Below are positions 49,747 to 59,334 of a stretch of DNA of 64,000 bases, piece by piece (within the stretch, counting starts at the first letter, position 1; each line of letters starts with the position of its first letter). The translations under genes and the position numbers were made by a program. The notes under the pieces are model-generated. The model did not search any database, was not told the origin of the DNA, and was given only the letters and a program-made list of their open reading frames with translations. Location: contig DVOW01000032.1 in NCBI GenBank assembly GCA_018713335.1, positions 19,816 through 83,815 of the forward strand, read 5' to 3'. This stretch comes from Candidatus Merdivicinus intestinigallinarum (GTDB lineage: Bacteria > Bacillota > Clostridia > Oscillospirales > Ruminococcaceae).

Positions 49747-50610
49747 ATGAATATGGAACGCACCGGCGGCTTTGTCATCCGCCCCCCGGAAAGCGCCGGA
49801 TGGCAGTCTGCGGAGCGCTTTTTTCTGGATACGGCCCGGCTGGCCGGGTATGAGGAAGTCCGCTTCCCTGCCGGGGAGAAGCCGGATTTTGCAGAACTTG
49901 AGCCGGCGAAATACAGTTATGTGATGCCCTCCCATCGAATGGGCGCAGCGGCGGTTGGCGTTGGCAGTCCGGCCGCAGCGGCGGAGCTGGCGGCAATGGC
50001 CGGGGATTTCCTGGGCTTTTTGGGCCTTCAGGAGGTTTCCCTTGTGATTTTCGGCCCGGAAAAGCTGATTGGCAGGTTGGGAGATGTGTTGTCTGCCCTG
50101 CAGTTGGAGTATACCGCCATGGACGGGGATGATTTTTCTTTCTGCCTGGCGGCAGGCCCCCGGGAAATCGGATGGGGCGGAAGCTTGGAGCCCTCCGGTT
50201 TCTGGATGGAGCTGGATACAGGGATGGTTTTGGAGGCAGTCAAAGAGCAGGGAGCGTCCCTGCCCAAGGCGGACCCTTTGATGCTCTATCTTTGCCCCGC
50301 AGGCCCGGAAGGTGAGCTTGCGGCCCTTTCCATTGCGGAGGAACTGCGGAGCGAGGGATTTTCCGCGGAGGCGGACTGGTCCGGATGCGCTCCGGAGGAA
50401 GGGATCGCCAAAGCCCGGCAGAAGGGGGCCCGGTATTTCTGCGCCGTGGACGGAACGGCGGCTGACGGGAAAATCTCCATCCTCTCCCTGGAGGACGGGA
50501 CCTCCGCATCCGTGGCCCTGGGCGACGGGCTGACCCGCTTTTTCTATGACAGCGAGCTGTCGGAATTAAGCGGCGCTCTGGACGGGGTCCCTTTTTCCCT
50601 GGATATTTAG
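49747..50610 (+). CDS. Degenerate histidyl-tRNA synthetase-like protein
   Basis: Motif-1-like N-terminus, HisRS-like AAELAAMAGDFLGFLGLQEVSLVIFG, C-terminal HisRS anticodon-domain-like region DPLMLYLCPAGPEGELAALSIAEELRSEGF; 287 aa; immediately upstream of aspS. Confidence 0.7.
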   Translation: MNMERTGGFVIRPPESAGWQSAERFFLDTARLAGYEEVRFPAGEKPDFAELEPAKYSYVMPSHRMGAAAVGVGSPAAAAELAAMAGDFLGFLGLQEVSLVIFGPEKLIGRLGDVLSALQLEYTAMDGDDFSFCLAAGPREIGWGGSLEPSGFWMELDTGMVLEAVKEQGASLPKADPLMLYLCPAGPEGELAALSIAEELRSEGFSAEADWSGCAPEEGIAKARQKGARYFCAVDGTAADGKISILSLEDGTSASVALGDGLTRFFYDSELSELSGALDGVPFSLDI

Positions 50611-50635
50611 AATCAATGAAAGAATGGTGAATGAT

Positions 50636-52417
50636 ATGGCAGAAACAATGCGCGGGCTGAAACGGAGCTGCTACTGCGGCCAGGTTTCCACTGCGGATAT
50701 TGGAAAAGAAATCGTGGTAGGGGGGTTCACCCAGAAGCAGCGGGACAAGGGCGAGCTGGTCTTTATCGACCTGCGGGACCGCACCGGCATCGTCCAGCTG
50801 ATTTTTGACGAGAAATCCGACCGGGGCGTCATTGCCAAGGCAAAAGAGGTCCGCTCCGAGTATGTGCTCATGGCCAAGGGCTTGGTGCGCCGCCGAGAAA
50901 GCGTCAACCACGACATCCCCACCGGCGAGGTGGAGATCTTCGTCACCGAGCTGCGGATCCTCTCCAAAGCCCAGACGCCGCCTTTCCACATCAGCGACGA
51001 AAGCGACACCAACGAGGAGCTGCGGCTGCGCTACCGTTACCTGGACCTGCGCCGGCCTGCTTTGCAGAAAAACCTCATGTTCCGGGCGGAGCTGGCCCGG
51101 GCCGCCCGGGATTATTTCGCGGAAAACGGCTTTATTGAAATCGAAACGCCCATGATGATCAAATCCACCCCGGAAGGCGCCCGGGACTATGTGGTGCCCT
51201 CCCGGGTCCACAACGGCAGCTTTTACGCTCTGCCCCAGTCCCCCCAGATCTACAAGCAGCTGCTGATGATCTCCGGCTTTGACCGGTACATCCAGCTGGC
51301 CCGGTGCTTCCGGGACGAGGACCTGCGGGCGGACCGCCAGCCGGAATTTACCCAGATCGACATGGAAATGTCCTTTGTGGACATGGAGGACGTGCTGGAT
51401 ATGGGCGAAGGCTTTGTCCGGTACATTATGAAACGCCTGAAAAACATTGACATCACCGAGCCCCTGCCCCGCCTGACCTATAAAGACGCCATGGAACGGT
51501 ACGGCTCCGACAAGCCGGACATCCGCTACGGCATGGAGATTACCGACCTGTCCGACCTGGTGAAAGACTGCGGCTTCTCCGTCTTCGCTTCCGCGGTGGA
51601 AAACGGCGGCAGCGTCCGGGGCATCACGGTGAAAAACGGCGCGTCCGTTTATACCCGCAAGGAAATCGACAAATTGACCGAGCACGCCAAGGGCATCGGG
51701 GCCAAGGGCCTGGCTTGGGTACGCTGGGTGGATGAGAAACCCGCCTGCTCTTTCGCCAAATTCATGAGCGAGGAAGAACTGGCCGCCATCCTGGCCCGCA
51801 TGGGCTGCGAAAAGGGCGACGTGGCCCTGATCGTGGCGGACAAGGACCGGGTGACACTGCCTGTTTTGGGCGCTCTGCGGCAGATCTGCGCCAAACGCAT
51901 GGACATCATCCCCGAAGGCTACGCCTTCCTGTGGATCACCGAGTTCCCCTTCTTCGAGTGGGACGACGAGTCCCAGACCTGGGTCGCTATGCACCATCCC
52001 TTCACCATGCCCATGGACGAGTGCCTGGGCTCCCTGGAATCCGACCCCGATTCTGTCCGGGCCAAAGCTTACGACCTGGTACTCAACGGCATCGAGCTGT
52101 GCAGCGGCTCCATCCGCATCACCGACTACGAGCTTCAGCAGAAGATGTTTGAGCTGTTAGGGCTTACGGATGAGGAAATCGAGGCCAAATTCGGCTTCTT
52201 AGTGGAAGCGTACAAATACGGCGCGCCGCCTCACGGCGGATTGGGCCTTGGCCTGGACCGGTTGGCCATGCTGCTGTGCGGCGCCGACAACATCCGGGAC
52301 GTCACCGCTTTCCCCAAGGTGCAGAACGCCAGCGAGCTCATGAGTGGCTGCCCTGCTCCCATCGACTTCAAACAGCTGGAGGAACTTGGGATTTCCGTAA
52401 CCAAAACAGAAGAATAA
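50636..52417 (+). CDS. aspS: Aspartyl-tRNA synthetase
   Basis: MAETMRGLKRSCYCGQV...FRDEDLRADRQPEFTQIDMEMSF...GLGLGLDRLAMLLCG. Confidence 0.97.
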   Translation: MAETMRGLKRSCYCGQVSTADIGKEIVVGGFTQKQRDKGELVFIDLRDRTGIVQLIFDEKSDRGVIAKAKEVRSEYVLMAKGLVRRRESVNHDIPTGEVEIFVTELRILSKAQTPPFHISDESDTNEELRLRYRYLDLRRPALQKNLMFRAELARAARDYFAENGFIEIETPMMIKSTPEGARDYVVPSRVHNGSFYALPQSPQIYKQLLMISGFDRYIQLARCFRDEDLRADRQPEFTQIDMEMSFVDMEDVLDMGEGFVRYIMKRLKNIDITEPLPRLTYKDAMERYGSDKPDIRYGMEITDLSDLVKDCGFSVFASAVENGGSVRGITVKNGASVYTRKEIDKLTEHAKGIGAKGLAWVRWVDEKPACSFAKFMSEEELAAILARMGCEKGDVALIVADKDRVTLPVLGALRQICAKRMDIIPEGYAFLWITEFPFFEWDDESQTWVAMHHPFTMPMDECLGSLESDPDSVRAKAYDLVLNGIELCSGSIRITDYELQQKMFELLGLTDEEIEAKFGFLVEAYKYGAPPHGGLGLGLDRLAMLLCGADNIRDVTAFPKVQNASELMSGCPAPIDFKQLEELGISVTKTEE

Positions 52418-52495
52418 TTCCGCCCGGCGCTTGACCTGCCGGAGCAATGGGGTTATAATGGATAATAGAGTCAATTTTGTGGGAGGATTATCAAA

Positions 52496-53068
52496 ATGAG
52501 TACTTTTATTGTCGAAACATCTGCAAGACACGTTCATGTCACCAAAGAGGCGCTGGAGGTCCTGTTCGGGGCCGGCGCTACCCTGACCAATAAAAAAGAC
52601 CTTTCCCAGCCCGGCCAGTTCGCCTGCGAGGAAAAGGTCACCGTTGTGGGCCCCAAAGGCCAGCTGAAGGCTTCCATCCTGGGGCCGGAGCGCAAGGACT
52701 GCCAGGTGGAGCTGAGCGCCACCGACGCCCGTTCCATCGGCGTCACCGCCCCTGTCCGGGAATCCGGCGACATCGCTGGTTCCGCCGGCTGCAAGCTGGT
52801 CGGCCCCTGCGGCGAAGTTGAGCTTTCCGAGGGCGTCATCATCGCCAAACGGCACATCCACCTGACCCCTGCCGACGCAGAGGAACTGGGCGTTTCCGAC
52901 AAGGAAGTGGTCTGGGTCCGGGTCAACACCGAGGACCGCAGCCTGATCTTCGGCGACGTGGTCTGCCGGGTCAGCGAGAAATTCGCCCGCGCCATGCACA
53001 TCGACACCGACGAGTCCAACGCGGCTGGCTGCAAAGGCGCTGTAAACGGCGAGATCATCCGGCTGTAA
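52496..53068 (+). CDS. pduL: PduL-type phosphotransacylase
   Basis: ETSARHVHVTKEALEVLFG...VIIAKRHIHLTPADAEELGVSDKE (duplicated His motifs). Confidence 0.94.
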   Translation: MSTFIVETSARHVHVTKEALEVLFGAGATLTNKKDLSQPGQFACEEKVTVVGPKGQLKASILGPERKDCQVELSATDARSIGVTAPVRESGDIAGSAGCKLVGPCGEVELSEGVIIAKRHIHLTPADAEELGVSDKEVVWVRVNTEDRSLIFGDVVCRVSEKFARAMHIDTDESNAAGCKGAVNGEIIRL

Positions 53069-53079
53069 TATTAGACATC

Positions 53080-53116
53080 AAACACGGAGGCAGGATCCTG
53101 CTTCCGTGTTTTTTTA
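53080..53116 (+). terminator. Intrinsic terminator of pduL
   Basis: aaacacggaggcaggatcctgcttccgtgttttttt. Confidence 0.85.
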
Positions 53117-53275
53117 AAAAAATTGGTAGAAATTAAAAAAAACAGAAAGATTCTACACGAACTTTCCGGTATCTGTGTTGTATAATAAGATGAAATATCA
53201 TGAAAAACTGCGCCGCGGCAGGCATTCCTGCCCGGGGCAGCGCACACAAACGACAGGTTATGGGAGATGATCGAA

Positions 53276-56200
53276 ATGAAAATGGCGCCGGAATGGCACG
53301 ACCGGTTGCGGCACTGGATTGCCACGCTGGAGAAAGATTTTTATCAGCCTTTGGGCGAGATTTCCTTTGAGGGGCTTTGCACCTATGAGCACTTCAAGCC
53401 GGAAGACGCGGCAAAGCTGCCCGGCTACGCGCCGGTACCCGAAGGGACCGTCTGGGGCAATGAATGGGAATATATGTGGCTGAAGGGCACTGTCACCCTG
53501 CCTCCGGAAGCGGAAGGCAAGATGATCGTAATGGACCTGAACCCCGGCGGCGAAACCACCCTTTTTGTCAACGGGAAGGCCTTCGGCACCTGCCGGGCCG
53601 ACTGGGTCTCCATTCCCCACCACTTTATGGAGGACAACATCCTCACCGAGAACGCCAAAGCCGGCGACCGGTTCGACATCCTGGCGGAGGCTTACGCCGG
53701 TCATTTCTTCCCCAATGGGAAGATCGCCTACTGCGGAACCGGCCCTGTGCTGCCCGGCAGCTATCAGGACCCCAAAGCCGGGAAGCTGCGGACGGCTATG
53801 GGCAAAAACACCTACGGCGTGTGGAACGAGGACGCCTATCAGCTTTGGATGGACGTGAAAACCCTGGCGGAGGTCATGGAGTGCCTGCCGGACAGCAGTC
53901 TGCGGGCCGCGAAAATCGCCAAGGCATTGCAGAGCTTTACCCTGACCGTAGATTTTGAGCAGCCCCTGGAAGGCCGGGTCGCCGACTACAAAAAGGGCCG
54001 GGAAGTCCTGAAAGACGCCCTTTCCTGCGTCAACGGCAGCACCGCCCCCACCTTCTACGGCATCGGCAACGCCCATCTGGACGTGGTGTGGCTGTGGCCC
54101 CTGGCTGAAACCGAACGGAAGGTGGCCCGGACCTTTGCCGCCCAGCTGCGGCTCATCGAAAAATATCCCGGCTATAAGTTCCTCCAGAGCCAGCCCCAGA
54201 CCTACGCCTTCTGCCAGGAATATTATCCGGAGCTGTTCGAGCGCATCAAAGCGGCCATCAAAACCGGCGGCTGGATCGCGGAAGGCGGCATGTGGGTGGA
54301 ACCGGACACCAATATGACCTCCGGCGAATCCCTGGTGCGCCAGCTGGTCCACGGTATGCGGTACTTCAAAAACGAACTGGGCGTGGACTGCGAGATCCTC
54401 TGGCTGCCCGATACCTTCGGCTATACAGCGGCCCTGCCCCAGATTTTAAAGAGCTGCGGCATCAAGTACCTGGTGACCCAGAAGATCTTCTGGAGCTACA
54501 ACGGCGGCGACCAGTTCCCCTACCACTACTTCACCTGGCAGGGCATGGACGGCAGCGAGATTGTTTCCTACCTGCCCACCAACTACACCTATACCACCAA
54601 CCCCAAACAGCTCATTGACGTTTGGGACAACCGGGTCCAGAAGGACGGCCTGGACAAATTCCTGCTGCCTTACGGCTACGGCGACGGCGGCGGTGGTCCC
54701 AGCCGGGATTACATCGAGTTCGCCCTGCGGGAACAGGATTTGGAAGGCTGCCCCAAACTTGAAATGGCCCATCCCAGCAAGATCTTCGAGGACCTGGAAG
54801 CGGAAGGCGGCCCGGAGAACACCTATGTGGGCGAGCTTTATTTCGCCTGCCACCGGGGCGTTTACACCAGCCAGGCTTCGGTGAAAAAAGGCAACCGGAA
54901 ATCCGAGCTGGCTCTCCGGGAGGCCGAAATGTGGGGCTCCCTGGCCATGCAGAACGGCTTTGCGTTCCCTTATGCGGAATGGGACGCCGACTGGAAAAAG
55001 GTGCTCTTGAACCAGTTCCACGATATCCTGCCCGGATCCTCCATTGCGGCGGTCTACAAAAAGGCCAAGGAGCTGCATGACGAGGTTATCGCGTCCGGGA
55101 CCGCCCTGGCCAACACTGCGGCTGGCTCCATTGCCGGCAGCGGCAAGGATGAGCTGGTCTTCAACTCCCTGTCCTGGGACCGGGACGCTGTAGTGAAAAA
55201 AGCCGACGGCAGCTACGCCCGGGTGACCATCCCCGCCTGCGGCTATGCGCCTGCTGAAGATAACGGCCTTGCTTCCGAAGAAGCAGTCCATGTTTCCGTC
55301 ACCGCGGAAGGCGCTGTGCTGGAAAACAGCAAGGTGCGGGCCGTTTTGGATGCAAACGGCGAGATGACCTCCTTTGTCCTCAAGGAAAGCGGCCGGGAAT
55401 TTGCCGCCGGCAGCATGAACCGCCTGCTCCTTTACAAGGATGTGCCCCGTGTGTTCGACGCCTGGGACATCGACAGCCCCTATGAGCAGCAGTTTGTGGA
55501 AAGCGGCCGCTGCACCGGCATCCGCCTTGTGGAGGACAACCCCTACCGCTGCGCTGTGGAAATCAGCCGCGAAATCGGCAATTCCACCTTCACCCAGATT
55601 GTTTCCCTGGAAAGCGGCGCCATCCGGGTGGAATTCGACACCACTGTCCAGTGGCACGAGCTGCACCGCCTCCTGAAGGTCAGCTTCCCGGTGGATGTGA
55701 CTGCCACCGAAGCGGTGAACGAGATGCAGTTCGGCTATGTGAAACGGCCCACCCACCGTTCCCGGGCTTACGAGAAGGACCGTTTCGAGGTCTGCAACCA
55801 CCGCTACACCGCCCTTTGCGATGAGGGCCACGGTGCGGCTGTGCTGAACGACTGCAAATACGGCGTCAGCATGCTGGGCAACGCCATCAACCTGACCCTG
55901 CTGCGGGCCGCCGCCTCCCCGGAAATGGCTGCGGACAACGGCACCCATCATTTCACCTACGCCTTTACCGCCTGGGAGGGTAGCCTCCTGGACAGCCCCG
56001 TTGTGGAACAGGGCTACGAGCTGAACGTTCCCCCCATGCTGGTGTCCGGCCAGGCCGGTTCTCGGAGCTTCTTCTCCCTGGACGGCGCGCCCAACGTAGT
56101 GCTGGATACGGTAAAACCCGCGGAGGACCAAAGCGGCGACCTGATCCTGCGTCTGTACGAAAGCAAGCACGCGGACAGCGGCTGCACCCTGCGCTGGGAT

Positions 56201-56341
56201 CTGCCGGTTGAAGCGGCATGCACCTGCAATATGCTGGAAGCAGCGGACAGCTGCCAGGCTTTGGCAGTGGAAGGAAACGGCGTCAAGCTGCATTTCCGTC
56301 CCTTTGAGGTGAAAACGATCCGCCTCCATTTGGCAAAATAA
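53276..56341 (+). CDS. GH38 alpha-mannosidase
   Basis: FYGIGNAHLDVVWLWPLAETERKVARTFAAQLRLIEKYPGYKFLQSQPQTYAF...EILWLPDTFGYTAALPQILK. Confidence 0.94.
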   Translation: MKMAPEWHDRLRHWIATLEKDFYQPLGEISFEGLCTYEHFKPEDAAKLPGYAPVPEGTVWGNEWEYMWLKGTVTLPPEAEGKMIVMDLNPGGETTLFVNGKAFGTCRADWVSIPHHFMEDNILTENAKAGDRFDILAEAYAGHFFPNGKIAYCGTGPVLPGSYQDPKAGKLRTAMGKNTYGVWNEDAYQLWMDVKTLAEVMECLPDSSLRAAKIAKALQSFTLTVDFEQPLEGRVADYKKGREVLKDALSCVNGSTAPTFYGIGNAHLDVVWLWPLAETERKVARTFAAQLRLIEKYPGYKFLQSQPQTYAFCQEYYPELFERIKAAIKTGGWIAEGGMWVEPDTNMTSGESLVRQLVHGMRYFKNELGVDCEILWLPDTFGYTAALPQILKSCGIKYLVTQKIFWSYNGGDQFPYHYFTWQGMDGSEIVSYLPTNYTYTTNPKQLIDVWDNRVQKDGLDKFLLPYGYGDGGGGPSRDYIEFALREQDLEGCPKLEMAHPSKIFEDLEAEGGPENTYVGELYFACHRGVYTSQASVKKGNRKSELALREAEMWGSLAMQNGFAFPYAEWDADWKKVLLNQFHDILPGSSIAAVYKKAKELHDEVIASGTALANTAAGSIAGSGKDELVFNSLSWDRDAVVKKADGSYARVTIPACGYAPAEDNGLASEEAVHVSVTAEGAVLENSKVRAVLDANGEMTSFVLKESGREFAAGSMNRLLLYKDVPRVFDAWDIDSPYEQQFVESGRCTGIRLVEDNPYRCAVEISREIGNSTFTQIVSLESGAIRVEFDTTVQWHELHRLLKVSFPVDVTATEAVNEMQFGYVKRPTHRSRAYEKDRFEVCNHRYTALCDEGHGAAVLNDCKYGVSMLGNAINLTLLRAAASPEMAADNGTHHFTYAFTAWEGSLLDSPVVEQGYELNVPPMLVSGQAGSRSFFSLDGAPNVVLDTVKPAEDQSGDLILRLYESKHADSGCTLRWDLPVEAACTCNMLEAADSCQALAVEGNGVKLHFRPFEVKTIRLHLAK

Positions 56342-56358
56342 AAGTTTCTTATCGGATA

Positions 56359-56386
56359 AGCCCCTGGCAGCAGGGGCTTATTTTCC
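56359..56386 (+). terminator. Terminator of the alpha-mannosidase gene
   Basis: aagcccctggcagcaggggcttatttt. Confidence 0.85.
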
Positions 56387-56761
56387 TATCCGGATATTTT
56401 TTTCAGCGGGATTTTACCGTTTTTTGCGTTTCATTATCCAAAAGCCTTCGGAAAACCATCTTGCTGCGTGAAAAAACCTCCCGTTCAAGCATAAAATGGG
56501 GCGGGTATTTAGAAGCTGCCTGTGTTTTCTGTAAATTTTTTGCGTATGGAAAATCCAAGGAGGCAGGCCGGACGGCGAAAGCCTGCACGGTTTGCATAAA
56601 TTATCAAAAGGAAATAAAAAGGAACTATACGGGATGACTCCGGAAAGGCGGCCTTGGCGGAAAGGGGCAATGGAAAACGTTGCCGGGATTTTACAGAGAT
56701 GTGATTTTTGGGGAATACCGTCCTGTGGTATAGTAAATCATGACGAAAGGATGAAGAAAAT

Positions 56762-57478
56762 ATGATGAAAGGTGAACGTTACGGGAGCTGCAAATGGATC
56801 ACAGCCCATTCCGGGTGCGAGGGCAAGCCGGACAATTCCGAGGCCCACATCCGGGCGGCGGCTGCCAGCGGCGCAGATGTGCTGGAGGTGGATATCCGGC
56901 GGGTGCAGGGGAAATTACTGCTGACCCACAACGAGCCGGAGGACCCGGAAAGCTGCGTGCCCCTGAGGGAATGCTTCCGGCTGGTGAAGGAGCTGTCCGG
57001 ACAGATGCGGATCAACTGCGACTTGAAGCATGAGGGGCTGGAACAGGACGTCCTGGCCTTAGCTGAGGAGGAAAACATGCAGGGCCGGATCATCTTCACC
57101 GGAACAGTGGAGCCGGAGCTTCTGAAAACCATGCCGGAATGGGTCATGGTTTCCATGAACGTGGAAAACCTGCTGCCCGGCGTTTATGAAGGGGCGGAAG
57201 CCCGGGGGGAGCTCCGGATGACGGAGGAGGAAGAGAACCTCCTGCTGGAAAAAGCCCGCCAATACGGCATTACCTCCCTGAACATGAATTACCGTTTCTT
57301 TCACAAGGGCCTTTGGCAGAAAATGGCGGACGCCGGCATTGCCTTCTCTTTGTGGACGGCCAATGACCAGGAAACCATCCGGAACCTGCTGGCCTATGAT
57401 TTGGAAAACCTCACCACCCGGATGCCGGTGTTTGCCTGCCGGGTGCGGGAGGAACTGGAAAGGAGTCCCGTAAAATGA
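56762..57478 (+). CDS. Divergent glycerophosphodiester phosphodiesterase (GDPD) family protein
   Basis: ITAHSGCEGKPDNSEAHIRAAAASGADVLEVDIRRVQGKLLLTHNEPED. Confidence 0.8.
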   Translation: MMKGERYGSCKWITAHSGCEGKPDNSEAHIRAAAASGADVLEVDIRRVQGKLLLTHNEPEDPESCVPLRECFRLVKELSGQMRINCDLKHEGLEQDVLALAEEENMQGRIIFTGTVEPELLKTMPEWVMVSMNVENLLPGVYEGAEARGELRMTEEEENLLLEKARQYGITSLNMNYRFFHKGLWQKMADAGIAFSLWTANDQETIRNLLAYDLENLTTRMPVFACRVREELERSPVK

Positions 57479-58314
57479 AGATCCCCACCCCCCGCAGCCT
57501 GTACTACGGCCTGGGAAAAGCAAACTTTATCCAGTACATTATCTTCGCCGTTTTTCTGCTGTTTTTTTACCTGCCTTTGGCGAATCTAATGATGCTGGCC
57601 TTTGGGAACAAGTACGAAATGCCGGCCGTTATCCCTCAGGAATTCGGCCTCAAGTGGTGGAAATTCGTGTTCCAGCAGAGCAGCCTGGTTTCCTCCATTT
57701 TCACCTCCTTTGTACTGGCCATCATCGTGACCGCAGTATCCCTTCTGATCTGCGTCCCGGCGGCCTATGCCCTGGCCCGGTTCGATTTCCCGGGAAAAGG
57801 AGTGTTCCAGTTTTCGTTCCTGTTCAGCAATGCCTTCCCCAAAATGGGCCTTTATATCGCCATCGCCATTGTGTACTACAAGCTGAACCTGATGGGCACC
57901 TGGCTGGGCGTTATCCTGCTCCACGTCATAAACACCATGATGTTTATGACCTGGATCCCCATGGGGGCTTTCCGCAGCGTACACAGGCAGCAGGAGGAAT
58001 CTGCGAGGGATGTGGGTGCGGGACCCTTCCGCACCTTCTTAAAGATCACCTTTCCCCTGGCCCTGCCCGGTATTACCGTAGCGTCCATCTTCACCTTCTT
58101 GGCCTCCATCGAGGAGGCCCAAGGGACCCTGATGGTGGGCTTCCCGGATATCAAGACCGTGCCGGTGGAGCTGTACGGCATCATTATGCAGTACCCCACT
58201 ACCGCGGGCCCGGTGCTGTCCTTTATCCTGCTGATCCCCGCCCTGCTGATCCTGATCCTGGGCCGCAAATATATCAGCGTGGACGCCATTTCCAAAGGCT
58301 ACAACCTGCATTAA
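57475..58314 (+). CDS. ABC transporter permease
   Basis: Six-TM permease with ESARDVGAGPFRTFLKITFPLALPGI EAA loop. Confidence 0.93.
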   Translation: MKIPTPRSLYYGLGKANFIQYIIFAVFLLFFYLPLANLMMLAFGNKYEMPAVIPQEFGLKWWKFVFQQSSLVSSIFTSFVLAIIVTAVSLLICVPAAYALARFDFPGKGVFQFSFLFSNAFPKMGLYIAIAIVYYKLNLMGTWLGVILLHVINTMMFMTWIPMGAFRSVHRQQEESARDVGAGPFRTFLKITFPLALPGITVASIFTFLASIEEAQGTLMVGFPDIKTVPVELYGIIMQYPTTAGPVLSFILLIPALLILILGRKYISVDAISKGYNLH

Positions 58315-58323
58315 AGGAGAATC

Positions 58324-59334
58324 GTGATGACCGAGTATAAACCGCAATCAGACAGCGTAAAACTGCGCATTTCAAACATGACCAAGCGTTACCACAACGG
58401 CGACGGTGTTTCTGACATCGACCTGGATGTAAGAGAAGGGGAGATTGTCACCCTTTTAGGCCCGTCCGGCTGCGGAAAATCCACCATCCTCCGGACTATC
58501 GGCGGATTCATCGGGGTGGACAAAGGGGAGATCCTCATCGACGGCAAGCCGGTCCAGCACCTTCCCCCGGAAAAACGCCCCACCGCCATGGTGTTCCAGA
58601 GCTATAACCTCTGGCCCCACATGACCATCTACGACAACCTGGCCTTTGGGCTGCAAATCAAGAAAATGCCCAAAAAGGAAATCGCCGCCCGCATTGACAA
58701 AATGCTCCGGCTGGTCCACATGGAAGGCCACGAGAAAAAATACCCCACCCAGCTGTCCGGCGGCCAGCAGCAGCGTGTCGCCATTGCCAGGGCCCTTTTG
58801 CTGGAGCCCTCCGTCCTGCTCCTGGACGAGCCCTTCTCCGCCTTGGACGCCAAGATCCGCGCCCAGATGCGGGAGGAACTGAAGCGCATCCAGCAGGAGC
58901 TGAAAATCACCGTGGTATTCGTCACCCACGACCAGGAGGAGGCTATGGCCCTTTCCGACCGGATCGTGGTCATGAATAAAGGGGTCATTGAACAGGTAGG
59001 GGGGCCGACGGAAATCTACGACTGCCCCAAGACCCGCTATGTGGCGTCCTTTATCGGGGAAATGAACTTCCTCCCCGGTGAAAACGGCACGGAGATCGCC
59101 GTGCGGCCGGAGGATATCTGGCTAGACGACGCCATGGAGCCGGAGCTGAGCGCGGTGGTCCGCACCATTATGCCTCTGGGGCATTACACCAAGGTGGGGC
59201 TGGAAGCCGGGGAGCATTTCCTCCGGGCTTACGTCCCCAAAACCGACGCCGCGTCCCTGCGGGTCAACGATACCGTTTCCCTTACGTTCCACAAAAAATA
59301 TGTTTATAACCAAGATGGAGGTCTCATGCAATGA
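58324..59334 (+). CDS. ABC transporter ATP-binding protein (PotA/FbpC/UgpC class)
   Basis: LLGPSGCGKSTILRTIGGF; QLSGGQQQRVAIARALLLEPSVLLLDEPFSALDAKIR; C-terminal TOBE-like region. Confidence 0.95.
   Translation: MMTEYKPQSDSVKLRISNMTKRYHNGDGVSDIDLDVREGEIVTLLGPSGCGKSTILRTIGGFIGVDKGEILIDGKPVQHLPPEKRPTAMVFQSYNLWPHMTIYDNLAFGLQIKKMPKKEIAARIDKMLRLVHMEGHEKKYPTQLSGGQQQRVAIARALLLEPSVLLLDEPFSALDAKIRAQMREELKRIQQELKITVVFVTHDQEEAMALSDRIVVMNKGVIEQVGGPTEIYDCPKTRYVASFIGEMNFLPGENGTEIAVRPEDIWLDDAMEPELSAVVRTIMPLGHYTKVGLEAGEHFLRAYVPKTDAASLRVNDTVSLTFHKKYVYNQDGGLMQ

Noticed and set aside
54446-56329. 627-aa minus-strand ORF opposite the GH38 gene, and similar long antisense ORFs opposite icd (4132-5379), aspS (50240-51997) and PBP2 (46535-47815)
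   Set aside because: Same codon-bias artefact; the sense strands encode well-recognised proteins
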